Position numbers and translations under genes: made by a program
Notes under the pieces: generated by a model
The model's database searches: none
The model's input: the letters and a program-made list of their open reading frames with translations, nothing else
What the model was told of the DNA's origin: nothing
Shown: positions 24,454-36,481 of the stretch, piece by piece
Layout of the letters: the number at the start of each line of letters is the position of its first letter
Numbering within the stretch: the stretch's first letter is position 1
Assembly: GCF_000002425.4 (NCBI RefSeq)
Contig: NC_037256.1
Span: forward strand, 16,216,830-16,280,829
Reading direction: 5' to 3'
DNA: 64,000 bases
DNA from: Physcomitrium patens
Lineage: Eukaryota; Streptophyta; Bryopsida; Funariales; Funariaceae

Positions 24454-25400
24454 ATTCTAACCAATCCAAGCGGTGTCCTCATCGTTGTCATATCTCTACT
24501 TCCTTCGGCAAGTTGAAATTGATCATAACCTGAATACAAATCACCCATTGAATAGATCGCCCTTCCAGCAAACGCCTCAGCAAATTCATCCACAATAGGT
24601 CCAATTCTTGCATTCTTGACAGTTACAGCATTCACCGGCTGCATATCTTGAATAAACCGTAGTGACCCATTCTTCTTAGGTACCGTAAACCATCGACTAG
24701 AATACGGCGCAAATGAAGGTTCTAATATTTTCATCTTTATCTTTTCTTTCAATAGTTCCACCAATTTAGGTAAATGTGCCCTCGGTACTGGAATCGGTCT
24801 TTGATTCCAAGGTACATGCGGTACAGTGAAGATAACCATAGGTGTTATAATATTTGGATCCACACACCCAATTTCATGAGATTCGAAGGCAAACGATCTA
24901 CCTTGTTTAGCCAACATCTTTTTGAAGCAAGTAATTTCCTCCGACAATAAAGAACCATCAGAACCAATCTTCAATTCTTCAAAAGTCTCTTCAGTAAACT
25001 GATGTCCAATACTCATTGGATCTCTTAAACTTACTTCTTTTGATGCTTCTCCCATTTGTTCTTTAGAATCCTCTGGTAATGGTCCGGCAACAGGCTTTAC
25101 CTTCTTATCTACCGTTTTATATCTCGTCTCTACTGTGACTTCTGGTGCTTGAAAAGATTCAAGCATGGTATAAACCTCTCTCGAATGAATCTCAACAATC
25201 TTATCATTATCCCCTAACCCAATAGATGTAATCAATTCCAATGAATCTTCCAGTCCATTTTCTTCATAAACACCCAAAATCCTCTCATCATCTTGCAATG
25301 TACCTATCTTGCGTAACTGTCCTTCAATATCATATAATCTTTTTCTTTCTTTTCTTTTAAAATCATCAACTTTCTTATACATAATATTTCCATTCTCCAA
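24417..25400 (-). pseudogene. Element A reverse transcriptase, palm active site deleted
   Basis: A 327-codon open frame covers the linker after protease and the RT fingers: W-F-T-V-P-K-K-N-G-S-L-R-F-I-Q-D and Y-S-G-Y-D-Q-F. It runs to L-P-Q-G-A-T. In this family the next ~80 residues carry the catalytic D-D motif. Here the sequence jumps straight to the region before V-I-V-G-H in another frame at about 24,420. The deletion removes the active site, so this copy cannot make DNA. Confidence 0.88.
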
Positions 25401-26491
25401 TATACCAATAAAACTCGCATCAAAGGCACCTTCATCTCGTGAGAGTACCTCCTCTTTTGTACCTCCATAATCTTGCTTTACATTGGTACCTCCCCAAAAT
25501 CCTTAAATCCTTCAACAATCTTTGGCAATGGTTTCTCCCTCAACCTATCTCGATTCCGTTCATGGTTAGGAGGTACTGTTAGAAATTGTACAGCTTTCCT
25601 CCCATCTTCGCTCCGTACCCTTGCATAAGCAGAACCATCGTCAAGTACCTTTGTTTCCATCCGTGTTGCCGTGATATAAGGTTGTCCTAAAATCAACGGA
25701 TAAGACATTATATCTTGAACAAAGAAATGTTGCTCCGTCGCAACATCCCCAATCCGAATTTTGACATCTAGACAAGCTCCATATAATTCGCCTCGTGTGT
25801 TATTAGCTGCTCGTATTGCCCATCCATGTTCCATATCAATTGGTCATTTTTGCTTCTTATAAAGATCTTTAGACATGAGATTTATTTCAGAACCATGGTC
25901 CACCAAAGCAACTATTGGTTCTTCTATATCTCCTACCTTCACCAATACCTCAGTAGTTATCCTTGCCCAATGCTTTCGAGTATAATGGCTCAAAGTTTCC
26001 ATCCCCTTGTCACTAGAATCTTCAAAACGTACTCGCTGATTATACCCATTCTTTTCATTTGTTGGTTGCTTGTAACCAATATCAACCTCTTCTTCATCTC
26101 TACATATTCTTGCATCAATAGCATGACTCATTCCAGTTTCGTTCATTAATTGCCTCTTTCGCTTAATGCTGTCAATGATAACATCATGAAACTCCTTCTT
26201 TGCAATTCCCAAGACTTCTTTCAATGTGAATTCCACCTTAGCGTTTAATATACGTTCTTCCAACATCCCTTTCAAATTTGTTGCCGCTTCAATGTCAGAA
26301 AGTAGCTCATAAGCAATTGATTTGCCCTTATCTTTTGTCTCCGTTGTTTTTTCTCCCAATGATGCTGAGGTATCCTTTACAGGCAATTCTTGTGAAGCTG
26401 CCTCCCGAGCCTTGTCTCCTCGAGTTTGCCTCTTAAAAGAATTTCCTTCTCTAGTATCATCAAAATTTCCTCGTCTTTTTTCTTCCATCAA
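25401..26491 (-). pseudogene. Element A protease region
   Basis: The frame has a basic, acidic-mixed linker and then V-A-L-V-D-H-G-S-E-I-N-L-M, a retroviral-type aspartic protease site in the variant form D-H-G-S rather than D-S/T-G. Further on, L-I-L-G-Q-P-Y is the usual second half of the fold. A TGA at 25,844-25,846 splits the two halves in the same frame; a tryptophan codon is likely in the parent. Start Met at 26,491 is only the first in the open frame; translation is expected to continue from gag. Confidence 0.82.
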
Positions 26492-26563
26492 AGCTTCATG
26501 TTGGCTCTTAGCAATATATGCATGAACTGAAAGAGACTCAACAGGATCCTTCCAACCTGTTCT

Positions 26564-27850
26564 TCATCGTATTGTAGCTGCAGTTCTCAATAACGCTTCT
26601 CGAGGTAATTTTCCTTCTTGCATTGTAGAAATGGTAGAAGCCCAAAACTCACTAGTTTCCGTACTTCCACCAATTTCATCATCTACTCTAGCACCATAAC
26701 TTGCACTTTCTCGTACTACTGTTTCATGCTCTTTTAAGTAATCTTGAACCAATGCTCTCATTCCTCCCTTGCCAAAATTGGTTTGAAGAAGATCCTTCCT
26801 ATCTTTCAATGCTATCTTCCCATCTTTCCAGCAAATAATTCCCTGCCGTATCATATTATTAAATTCATTGCAATCTTTTCTAGTGTGTGAAGCATCATCA
26901 CACCAAATGCATCTTTGTACATATCCTTGTTTTGAAACATTCTTCGAATTGTTTATAGAAGTATTCTCTTCAAGTCTTGCCAATTTGATTTGAAGATCTC
27001 GCATTCGTCGTATAATTTCTTCCATATCCATATCTGCTTTCTTTGACAAGGATGTCGAAGGTTGAACTGTAGGCATTGTCGGTGGTGTTGTACGTACTGG
27101 ATCTTTGGGTGCTTGTACTGTTTTCGGAATATTGCTCCTATCTTTCCTCCTTTCTTTTTTTCTAAGCAACCCCACCGCATCTTCAACGTTCTTCCACTTC
27201 GTTGTCAATCCTTCATCTTCTTCTTTGTCTTCAAGAAGGGGTTCTAATTTCTCTTGGAATTCTCCATTAGCAGCTTGAAGAAATAGATCAACTTTGTTCG
27301 GCTCCAATGTCAATTTTTCTACCTTCGATAATTGAGAGTACTGCCTCTCAAATTCCCCTAGTAGCTCTGTTGCTTGCAAATTCTTATTGGGCCGTTCAAT
27401 CCATCCCAGAAACAGCTTCTTAGTAACGCGATCAGCATCTTCCAAGAAATATTCGTCTTTCAATGCATGTGAAAAATCCTCCCATGAATTCCCACAACGA
27501 TCCGTAATCGATGTAATGTGGTCCCTTATCTCCGGTATCGTGGCAAGTCCAAATAGTGCAACCATTTTCTTCTCAGAAACCCGATTTAATTCCATTTCAT
27601 GAACATAACATCTTAAATACCTTGAAATATTCTTCCCAACAAATTGATCAATTTTATTGACCACTGCTTGCAATGCTTTGGTTGCCAAAGCTTCCTTTCG
27701 ATCATTGCTTTACTGTTGCTGCATTGACAATGAGAAGCCTTGAAACAAACTAGCAATAGACGGATCCATGTGCATACCTTGTCCTTTAGAAGACTCTCCA
27801 GCAGAAACTTCTCCCAAAAATCCTTCAAAATTTTTATTTTTGTTTTCCAT
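26564..27850 (-). pseudogene. Element A gag
   Basis: The frame starts at an ATG at 27,850 (M-E-N-K-N-K-N-F-E-G) about 70 bp after the primer site. It has an in-frame TAA at 27,710-27,712 in a run of Gln codons, then stays open for about 380 codons to 26,564. It contains a capsid-like helical region and a nucleocapsid zinc knuckle C-I-W-C-D-D-A-S-H-T-R-K-D-C, spaced C-x2-C-x4-H-x4-C, near 26,900. Element F encodes the same gag type. The single stop fits CAA to TAA. Confidence 0.88.
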
Positions 27851-27900
27851 AAAAATAAAGATAAAATCAACCGAAATCCAATACCTTCCACCTCAAGCTT

Positions 27901-27921
27901 TTACGTCGGGTTCACCACTTA
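27901..27921 (-). other. Element A primer-binding site candidate
   Basis: Directly after the 5' LTR the minus strand reads TAAGTGGTGAACCCGACGT. The TGGTGAACCCGACG part begins TGG, as expected for pairing with a tRNA CCA end. I could not assign the tRNA. The same TAAGTGGT follows the LTR fragment at 53,972. Confidence 0.6.
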
Positions 27922-29291
27922 TGTCGTATTACGTGCTTTCCTGCTCGAGAACGCGCCGGGCGTCTAGCTGTAGAAGGTAGTATGGAGATTCGCCGATAGT
28001 CAAGCAGTCTATCAGTTTTTGACTGCTGGAATATAAACGACTGCAACAATGTACCGTAAATCTATACGGATGCTCTTCGATTGCTTGTCGAAGTCTTTTT
28101 TTTTTTGCCCAAGTCGGTAGGTCTCTAGACGTTACAGAGAACCCCGAACAACACAAACTGTTAATCTTCAATACCCCTTTGTACTTACGATCTTGTATCC
28201 ACTGACTGTCTTGTTAGATTAACCCAATAAATTTCATTCACTCCGCATACTCAATCCTATAGACACCCTTTTAATCCTTCAATCACAGACGTAACTCGAT
28301 TTTACAAAATAGTCAAGAGTATTCAAACCCACTTCATTTAAAAATCCCGATTCATCATTACAACACTGACTTCAGCAGCGATTGCCTCAGTCTTTTCAAA
28401 ACTCTACGAAGAAGAAAAATCCAAATTCTATGTCTTTCCTTTCCCGACCCGAAGCATGAAGCTCCTCTCTCTAATTCCCTTGATCTTCAAAACCCTCCAA
28501 TGAAAACCGAACTGGTAACCTTGCAAAAGCTTGAAAACTAGCTCCCCCCTCCGATTCCCCAAAAAAAAAACCGCCTCCTTTCAAAACTATCTCCCCCCTG
28601 ATCTTATCCTCTGAATTTCTTCAATCTTCCGTCTTAGATCCGGAATTGGCTCCCACCTCAAGCTTCGATCCAAAATTGGCTCTCGCCGTCAAGCTTGGAT
28701 CCAAAATTGGCTCTCGCCGTCAGAGCTTTCTCCTCCATTTTTACCTTTAAGAAATCCATTTACCGAAAACAACGTTCCTTGAAACGGCACAGAGAACAGG
28801 ACAGCCTGAAACAGAATCGAACCCCGTAATCGGGACCACATTGAGTCGCCCGACCAATTCAGGTCCTATATTGGGAAAGATGCCCATAGTAACCTGGATG
28901 TTCCCGTAATTGGGTCAAATTGGTCCTCGCGTCAGATTGGCTAAGACCCGTAGTAAGACCTGGATTTCCCGTAATTAGACTGCATTGGGTTGACCAGCCA
29001 ATTCAGGTCTCATATTGGATAAGAGGACTCGGATTGGATTATCGAAATTGGATCCAATTGGCTCCTCGAACCCATCGTGTGAATTGGTCCTTCTCTTCCT
29101 GCTGACTCCCGTTATTGGAATCGAACGGAGCATTTCAGTATGCCCCGGCTGACTGTAACGGAGTGACTCAACCTAACCACTCAGTATTTGTACTGGAGTT
29201 GGTCGATGCTCCCAATATTCGAGGTAACTGAATATTAATAAAATTCCCCTTTCTTTTTATTTTCACTGTATACTCGTGTTACAACATGACA
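27922..29291 (-). repeat. Element A 5' LTR (right on plus strand)
   Basis: 1,370 bp, TGTCGTATTACG to ACATGACA. It differs from its partner mainly by transitions, C- and T-tract length and a perfect-looking second copy of a 31-bp unit near 28,690-28,720, a tandem duplication that arose after or during insertion. Confidence 0.93.
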
Positions 29292-29295
29292 ACGC

Positions 29296-30981
29296 ATGAG
29301 ACTATTTTTTTAGATATATCAGTTAAAGATCATAATAGCATAATAATATTTAATATAATAAAATCTCTATCTAATCCAATTATTTTAGGAATATCTTAGT
29401 TAAGAAAGTATAATCCTCAAATAAATTGGATTTCTTGTAACCTTAATTTTTTTGATAATTTAATCCAAAATCTCTTTAGTCAAGTAGAAATACATAAGTC
29501 TAGTACATCCAAATTCTTACTAATAAGTACGACGCTTTTATACATGCGACAAAAAAAAGATTATCTTTTGCTTTATATGCCACCCATTTTTAATGGTGAA
29601 AAGATATCAAGTAATATTCCTAACTAGTATCAAGATTTCTAGGATGTTTTTGAAAAAAAAAATATAAATATTCTTCCAAAGCATTATCTTTATGATTATT
29701 TCATCGATCTTCATGAAAAGGCTCAACCACTATTTGGACCAATTTATAGCCTATCACAAAACAAGTTAGTTGTACTCAAGGAATACATTGATAAAAACCT
29801 AATTAAGAATTTTATATGTCATTCTAAATCTCCAACTCAGGTTTTTATCTTCTTTATGAAGAAAAAAGATGGATCTTTGTAGATGTTCATAGATTATCAA
29901 AGACTCAATAAGATCACTATCAAGAATATATATCTTCTATCTTTGATTTTAGGGCTTTTTAATCAATTCAATCAAACAAAGATCTATATAAAAATAAATC
30001 TATAAAAAAAATATAATTTGATACCCATTAAAGAAAGAGATGAATAAAAAATTGTATTAAAACCACATATGGACATTTTGAATATAATGACATGTCTTTT
30101 GGACTCACAAATACACCAATTACTTTTCAACATCTAATAAATGATGACTTTTATGAATTTCTTGATGATTTTTTCGTCTGTTATTTGGATGATATCTTAA
30201 TCTACTCTAAAAATATAAAAGAACATGAAGTCCATATTTTTCATGAATTAAAAAAATTTAAAGATGTAGGATTATATGTGAAGCTAAAAAAAATATGCAT
30301 TCTACACTACTCAAGTTGACTTCTTAGGATACATCATTTCCAATGAAGGATTAAAGTTGAATGTAAAGAAAGTCCAAACTATCATGGATTGAAAGATTTC
30401 AAGAACAATAAAGGATGTACAATGCTTTTTGGGCTTTGCCAATTACTATAAAATCTTCATTAAGAATTTTTCTACCTTTGAACAATAAAATTAATATTAA
30501 CTATTGATTCAACGTTTGTCAAGCAAATTCAATCAAGTATGTCCTATGATCCTCTTATCCATAATATGAAGAATAATTTTTTTAAGTTTCATGATACTTT
30601 CAAGTTTGAATTTAAGAACAACCTGTTCTATTTTGAGAGATAATTATACATTCCAAAAGATGGAGCACAACTATGTATTCTTCAAACTCGTCATGAATTT
30701 CCAGTAGTCAAACATTTTGGATACAATAAAATATTGGAGCTAATGTCAAGACCTCGCCATCAATCTTATAGACTTCTTTAGCCTTTACCTATTCTAAAAT
30801 AATCAACGACTTCTGTTTCTATGGTTTTTATTATGAATCTTTCAATCTCAGATTCATATGATTCTATATTTATAGTAATAGATCATTTTATTAAAATGGC
30901 ACATTTTGTACCATAAAAAAAATCTATCACAATTGAAGAAATGGCTAAGCTTTTTTTTAACAATATCTATTGCTATCACAA
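29296..30981 (+). pseudogene. Element B: protease end, reverse transcriptase, RNase H-integrase remnants
   Basis: The region continues B after element A. Visible pieces are the H-E-T-I-like protease end, K-K-D-G-S-L near 29,860, and M-S-F-G-L-T-N-T-P-I-T-F-Q at 30,092. The RT active site Y-L-D-D-I-L-I-Y is at about 30,180-30,205. A link to L-G-F-A-N-Y-Y near 30,430 follows. The RNase H is largely missing, since the text jumps near 30,490. Integrase pieces I-V-I-D-H-F and F-F-N-N-I-Y then lead up to 30,981. Stops and frameshifts are frequent; it is more decayed than C. Confidence 0.82.
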
Positions 30982-32061
30982 TGTCAGGGTAGAGAGAGTT
31001 TGCCTCAAGAAAACGCTGGACTTTTGGCTGTCACTAATTATTCAATTAAGCTTGAAAATAAGGGAAGCCCTAAGTTTATATATAATTTTTTCTCTTTGAG
31101 TAATTAAACCAAACATACAATCCTCAAGTAATCCACAACTTCCAAAATATGATAAAATCTTCTAAAACCTTGTTTATTCTTTTGTGGAGATTTTTCCAAA
31201 CTTCAACACCTCATATCTCCTAATCCGACCGTCCAAACAAACTTAAATTTTACATGAGGTAAAGATGTATTCTTATTAACTTCTACAACAAATTTCAATT
31301 GCAAATTCGTTGCAGATCTTGAGATATCTTGAAAACCCTAACAGTCGCTTCAAACCTTTGTCTTTATACATCTACATGCAATTTTCTTCATATCTCACAA
31401 CATATAAGCTCAAATGCCACGAAATTTGTATGTATAGCTTCTTAATACAAAAATTAACATTCTCCAAAAGTTTGAGCCAAAAATTCATCCGAATACTCAA
31501 GTTATGGCTCCAACCATTACTACAAACAAAACCGCTTACTTACTGCCTTTGATTTAGAAGCGCCGCCTTCAACTCCTTACAACTCCTTCATATGAACTCC
31601 AAAATCAATAATTCTTTCATAAAAAATGTAGGCCTTGAAATCGCCGTTCTGGTAGCACCTTTCGATCTTCAAAAGATGCTGTAAAACTCCTCGAACTCTC
31701 AAAAGAGTAACAGTATGTCTTAAATAAACACCTTAACTTCAAACGGTTATAACTTTTTCATCCTAATTCCAAATCCTCTAATTTTTGCACATAGATTGTA
31801 CCCCAAATCCTAAAATTTACAATACTAGCTTTTAATCTCCGAATGCCCTCTTTGAAGTCACCGAAACCCTTCTTAAGGTTGCACGCAGCCTCCTTGAAGC
31901 CCATTGGGCATGGCCTTCGATCAATAGGGATGAAGTTCTCCATTCCTTGCCTTCATCCGACCATGCCTTGCTTTCATCCCTTTCAATTAGCCTCCTATTA
32001 GTTTAGATTTTCATCCTTAGGCTTCTACCTTCTCCCAAGGCTTCATACTAAATATTTAGGT

Positions 32062-32101
<40 letters not shown>

Positions 32102-32258
32102 AATGTCAAAATCAAAAGAAGTAAAGAAACAAAATAAAGTTTCTTATACCAACTCCTTTTAATTTAATCTACTAGCCACTCTAACACACATCTAGATTTA
32201 TCAACATATAATATGTTTTAACTAATTTTTACATATTATAAGTATTTACAGTATAACA
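30982..32258 (-). mobile_element. Solo LTR of the F family, minus orientation, in element B integrase
   Basis: About 1,277 bp match the reverse complement of the F LTR at 47,840-49,123 over its length, including the (TA)n block at 32,066-32,098. It runs from TGTCAGGGTAGAGAG to TTACAGTATAACA. It separates F-F-N-N-I-Y-C-Y-H from N-G-L-P-K-D in B's integrase. I could not read a target duplication. Confidence 0.85.
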
Positions 32259-32290
32259 ATGGATTGCCTAAAGATATTATATCTAATAGG
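32259..32290 (+). pseudogene. Element B: short integrase piece before element C
   Basis: The 32 bases read G-L-P-K-D-I-I-S-N-R, the conserved block before the second catalytic aspartate of chromovirus integrase. The frame is then cut by the LTR of C at 32,291. The remainder of B was not found in the window. Confidence 0.7.
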
Positions 32291-32791
32291 TGTCATGGAC
32301 ATATACATTTACCTCAATAGTTACTTGTATGATTAAATAGAAGTAGATAAATATAGATTAATTTTATAAAGTCTTCTAGAGAAGCTTCTTAGAAGCTTTA
32401 TAGATGCGGTTTTGACTTTAGATGTGTTTGTAGGTTAGAAACTTGGCCAAAAAGCTAACCATGTATTGGTAGCTTGTAGAACAAGTTATCTCAGTGTAGT
32501 AGCTTGTGGAACAAGACAACTATGTGGTGCATACATAGATAACTTGCCTTGCAAGATAAGACATGTGGCTAGCAAAATCAACACATATTGGAGGTCCTAT
32601 AGGACATTGCCATGTAGCTCTTAATTAGATAGTATATATGGATGTAAGAGTGAAGCCTTCTTCACTCTTGTCAATGCCTTTCTAGTCTTAGTCTTGTTTC
32701 AAGACTTTCTAGTCTTTTTGTTTTTGACAATAGCCATTCTAGTTAATATTACATCACCTTTTGAGTAACTTTTTAGTTTTCTTCAATGACA
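32291..32791 (+). repeat. Element C 5' LTR
   Basis: 501 bp, TGTCATGGACATATAC to TTCTTCAATGACA. It aligns with the reverse complement of 63,465-63,994 and 15,204-15,753. The sequence just after it (GTGTATCAAGG) is a poor match to an initiator-Met primer site (TGGTATCAGAG). Confidence 0.8.
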
Positions 32792-33090
32792 CAAAAGTGT
32801 ATCAAGGATTCTTTTTCTTTGAGATTTATGTCCTTGATAGTTTGACAAGAGTGCTAACATATTGCTTCTATCTTGTTCTAGAAGTGAGTGGATTATCCCA
32901 CTTCTATTGTTATCTTTTGAAGCTTGCAGGCTATCCACCTTTAAATAAAAAATCTTATTTTCTAACATTGATCTTTTTTTTAAAGAGAGTGGATTACACC
33001 TCTTTGAAGGATTTGTTTTTAGAGGTTGCGGATTACCTTCCTCTAATTTAACTTTTGAATTTGTTTGAGTTATCTATAGAAGGAAAGATT

Positions 33091-33943
33091 ATGGATGCTT
33101 CTGTCAACGGAAGTGAGAATAGATTTGTAACTATGGCAGATCTTCATGAGCTTGTCAACACTCTAAGAGTAAAAAGCTTACGTATTTCCAATGTGAATCA
33201 TGGAAGTACTATGCGTATGCCTATGGAAGAAGTTTAGAATCTGTGACAAGAAGTTGTGTAGTTTAAAGAAGCAAGTAGATCAACGTCACAACCAAATGCA
33301 AGAAATTTTGCTTCTACAAGTATGATAGGGACAAGGATTAGTATGCCTCAGAAGTTTGATAGAAGAAGATCAAAATTTTGAAGATTTTTACAACAAGTCA
33401 AGCTCTATCTAAGGTTGCACCTTTTCTAATATCTTCATGGATTTATCCAAGTAAGATTTATAAGCGCACTACTATCAGGAAGTGATCTCTCTCGATTTGC
33501 ACCTTTAATAGAAAAAGTTTCAGGATTCTTTTATGATTTGAATTCATTCCTAGAAAAGTTTATGGCTACATTTGGAAAAAGTGATTAAGAACGAGTAGCA
33601 GAGATCAAACTTTAATCTTTATGACAAGGATCACAATCAACCACTACATATGCTATCAAATTCCAAAATCTTGCTTGCGACATGGACTGGAATGACAAAG
33701 TACTTATCAACCAATTTTGATATGGATTGAAGGATAGCGTCAAAGATTTGTTATTAACAATTCTAAAAGTAGAATCTTTGAAACAATTTATTACTCAAGC
33801 CATTGCATGCGACAATCGATTATTTGAAAGGTGTCAAGAATAAAAATTAGGTTGGAAAAGAATAAGTCAAGTAATGGCGGCAGCTCCCAAGTTTTGTAAA
33901 ATGTATTCATCAAAACCAAAATGAATGCAAATTGATATGATAC
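33091..33943 (+). pseudogene. Element C gag, first part
   Basis: The ATG at 33,091 opens M-D-A-S-V-N-G-S-E-N and is the likely gag start. The frame is broken by a stop at 33,236 and later indels. From 33,575 it aligns with B's gag (A-C-D-M-D-W-N-D-K, then Y-G-L-K-D-S-V-K-D). Element D interrupts it after GATAC at 33,943; the rest resumes at 40,168. Confidence 0.75.
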
Positions 33944-34758
33944 TGTGATTGCTTGTTTTAATTATTTCGGAAGAAACCTCCCAAAATAAACCCGTATAGG
34001 GGGATTTGAATACAGGGAATGATTAGTTGCTTAAGCGTTCACGTTAGGGTCACACAATCATATCCCTCCCGAATGTATCATCTTTATTTCCAATATCTGA
34101 ACACACAAGGAAACTATAATCTCCTCCTTCATCTTATTGGTCTCTTACAGCAATTCAGTCATACCAATAACTGCTATTTCCACCAATATATTCACCCTCA
34201 TAATCTCCAATTGTAATACTATGCCTTCACAGCTTTCAGTACACAATTACCCTCGTTTCAATCACTAGAACTCTTCACATAGAACTTCCATTCACATTAC
34301 AGTGTTTCACATAAACACAAACTCATTCTTTCTACTGAACTACAATCAGATTTCAACATTCAATCTTTCTTCTTCTCAAATAATACCTATCACATTTCCA
34401 TTCAATAATTCACTTCACAATATTCAGAAACTCTCAATCCTCTTATTCGAAGAAAATAACAAACAAAAGAAAAGAGGTAGCACCAAGCTTACTTCGGCTC
34501 ACACTATCACAGTGATGGCCCTCGGCTCACGACTATCACAGTCTAGCCCTCGGCTTACGACTCTCACAGTTTGGCACCTTAATTAACTTCTACAACTCCT
34601 ATATACTTTCTCTTGATTCTCTAGATTCTAACTGTAATTTTGTAATTAATCACTTTTAATAACTAAATCACTCATCCGTCCTTCTAAATTTCTTATTATA
34701 TAGACTATTAATATATTTTACCAATATCTTTCAAAAATGAATTAATATCTATTCTACA
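33944..34758 (-). repeat. Element D 3' LTR (left)
   Basis: 815 bp from TGTGATTGC to TCTATTCTACA. It includes three copies of a 28-bp unit around 34,490-34,585 (CTCGGCTCACGACTATCACA type). The neighbouring interior end reads TCAGATAGGAGTGGGGATA on the minus strand, a plausible polypurine tract. Confidence 0.88.
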
Positions 34759-34859
34759 TATCCCCACTCCTATCTGAGTAGCATCCTTGCAAACACTCAA
34801 TTGATACCTATCTAAAAACCACTTAACAAATCTCTTCAAAAATTGCAATCCCTCTGGCC

Positions 34860-35135
34860 TATCTAATTAATCAATTGCCACAGTATCTGTTATTGTTTCC
34901 ACCAATTTCGGTTCCAACTGCAAATCTTCTTCTTCTTCCTTCAATCCTTCCATCAGCTCCTACTTCAACTGAGTTGAAAGGTCTTCATTGTATTCACCCA
35001 GTTCATGGACTTGAGCTTCCAATTTCAAGATCTACACATTCCAAAGTTTCAATTGTTGCTGTTGACTCATCTATTCTGGAATATCTTCAATCGACACTTG
35101 TGACTAGCTCTTCACTGTTATGTCTTAACTGGAAC
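34860..35135 (-). pseudogene. Element D small coiled-coil-like frame between truncated pol and 3' LTR
   Basis: The minus strand reads S-Q-V-S-I-E-D-I-P-E, a Gln run, then L-K-L and L-E-A-Q-V-H-E-L-G-E-Y-N-E-D-L-S, E-L-M-E-G-L-K-E-E-E-E-D and L-Q-L-E-P-K-L-V. Three stops interrupt it and the start codon of E is GTG here. Element E has the same peptide at 50,624-50,890 with mostly conservative changes. Heptad-like hydrophobic spacing and many E, Q and L suggest a coiled coil. I know no family for it. Confidence 0.55.
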
Positions 35136-35227
35136 TACTACTCTCAAAAAGACAAGAAATACAAAAAAATGGCACTCGAGCCAACTCAAAACAATACCAC
35201 AGAATGACTTTAACTGATGCCCCATTC

Positions 35228-35824
35228 CTATTCTTTTACTACTTGGTGATAATGACAACATGTTATCCATATTGTCTGCGAAAGGTAATGGAAAGTAATC
35301 TTGGTGGCCGCATTTAACTTTTGAAAATCTTGACATATCCTGATTTTTCCATTCTTCTTCGGTACCATCACAATTGGCGACACCCATGCACTATGCACAA
35401 TAGGATAAATAAAATCCATGTCGAGAAGTTTATCCAATTCCTCTTTCACTAAAAAGAAATATTTTGAATTAAGCCGGTGTTGTCTTTGACGAACTGGCAT
35501 AACATCCTCCTCCAGAATAATCTGGTGCTTACACATGTCGACTGGAATTCCTTTCAAATCCGCATACGACCACACAAAGGCAGATTTGTGACGGACAAAA
35601 AACTCTTTCCAAGCATCCAATTCTGTACCCATAATATCGGCATATATTTTAATTAGCTGTGGCGTTTCGTTGGTGCCCATGTTAATAGATTGACACACAG
35701 GGTCTTCAACAACCTCTGATTTAATTCTCTTCTCTTGATCTAAATATCTTATATTATCTGACATATGAAAATCACCCAAATCTGGTTCCAATGTGTTGAC
35801 TCTATTGACTACAAAATTGTTCAT
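35228..35824 (-). pseudogene. Element D reverse transcriptase, N-terminal part only
   Basis: The 198-codon frame has K-G-I-P-V-D-M-C-K-H, R-Q-R-Q-H-R-L-N, E-E-L-D-K-L-L and W-V-S-P-I-V-M-V-P-K-K-N-G-K-I-R. Then come C-Q-D-F and L-N-A-A-T, the RT fingers. A frame shift follows at P-L-P-F-like text, then G-N-M-L-S, after which no RT sequence exists. The palm, RNase H and integrase are missing. E breaks at the same word. Confidence 0.88.
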
Positions 35825-35944
35825 TCATTCGGCAATAGCATGATCCAAGTTAGTCGCATCCTCTTAATGCAGTAAATATTCACCGGGACTTCCACATTGG
35901 TAGATTCTTGCCTTTGCTGTTGAAGTGTTTTGTCCTATTCCAAA

Positions 35945-36478
35945 TTACGGTGAACCTATAGCATCGTCATCTGCCTCAATCGATTGACTCTCATTGTCCG
36001 ATATAAATTTTGATTCTGAAAATTGAGATTCTCCATGATATTGTACCGGATACATCTGTAGAACAAACTGGTTCTGGCCTTTTCCAATTATCAATGTACC
36101 TCGGTCCCAATCGTTCTTAGCTTTGGCTTGATAAAGCCAAGGTCTGCCCAATAAAATGGGATATGATAATGTAAAACTCTGTAATCGAAATACAATATAA
36201 TCAATTTTGTATGTCAATCCCGTAATTACAGTGGCAATATTGTGTAAGATTTCCATTGGCTTTACCCGACTATGATCTGCCATTCACAAGACCAATGTCA
36301 TAGGTAGCAATTGTTTTAGATCCAAGTCCTCCATTATATCCGCGTTTATTAAATTTACAGTGGAGCTACCATCGACTTGTATCCCTGGAATTAAAATGCC
36401 ATCGATTGATACATCGATTGTTGGTGCTCCCAGATCTGGGTGTAAGCTAACTTCATGAATTTCTTTAGTGCGGGATCT
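35945..36478 (-). pseudogene. Element D protease
   Basis: The reading frame begins H-E-V-S-L-H-P-D-L, carries the site I-Q-V-D-G-S-S-T-V-N-L-I-N (variant D-G-S) near 36,370. It later carries Y-P-I-L-L-G-R-P-W-L-Y, the second conserved loop. One TGA sits near 36,284, where CGA to TGA would explain it. Element E has lost the active-site part. Confidence 0.8.
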
Positions 36479-36481
36479 TTG

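Larger units (their letters stand above)
20811..29295 (-). mobile_element. Element A: Ty3/gypsy retrotransposon with two LTRs, nested in B
   Basis: A complete element of about 8.48 kb on the minus strand is bounded by LTRs at 20,815-22,156 and 27,922-29,291. It is flanked by the 4-bp duplication ACGC (20,811-20,814 and 29,292-29,295). Order on the coding strand is LTR, primer site, gag, protease, reverse transcriptase, RNase H, integrase, polypurine tract, LTR, which is the Ty3/gypsy order. It interrupts the protease of element B: the flanks GTTACGC and CATGAGACTA rejoin into the sequence seen uninterrupted in C at about 40,607-40,620. The LTRs look about 97% alike by eye, so it is among the younger insertions. 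Pol has a large deletion and stops, so the copy cannot move by itself. Confidence 0.93.
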
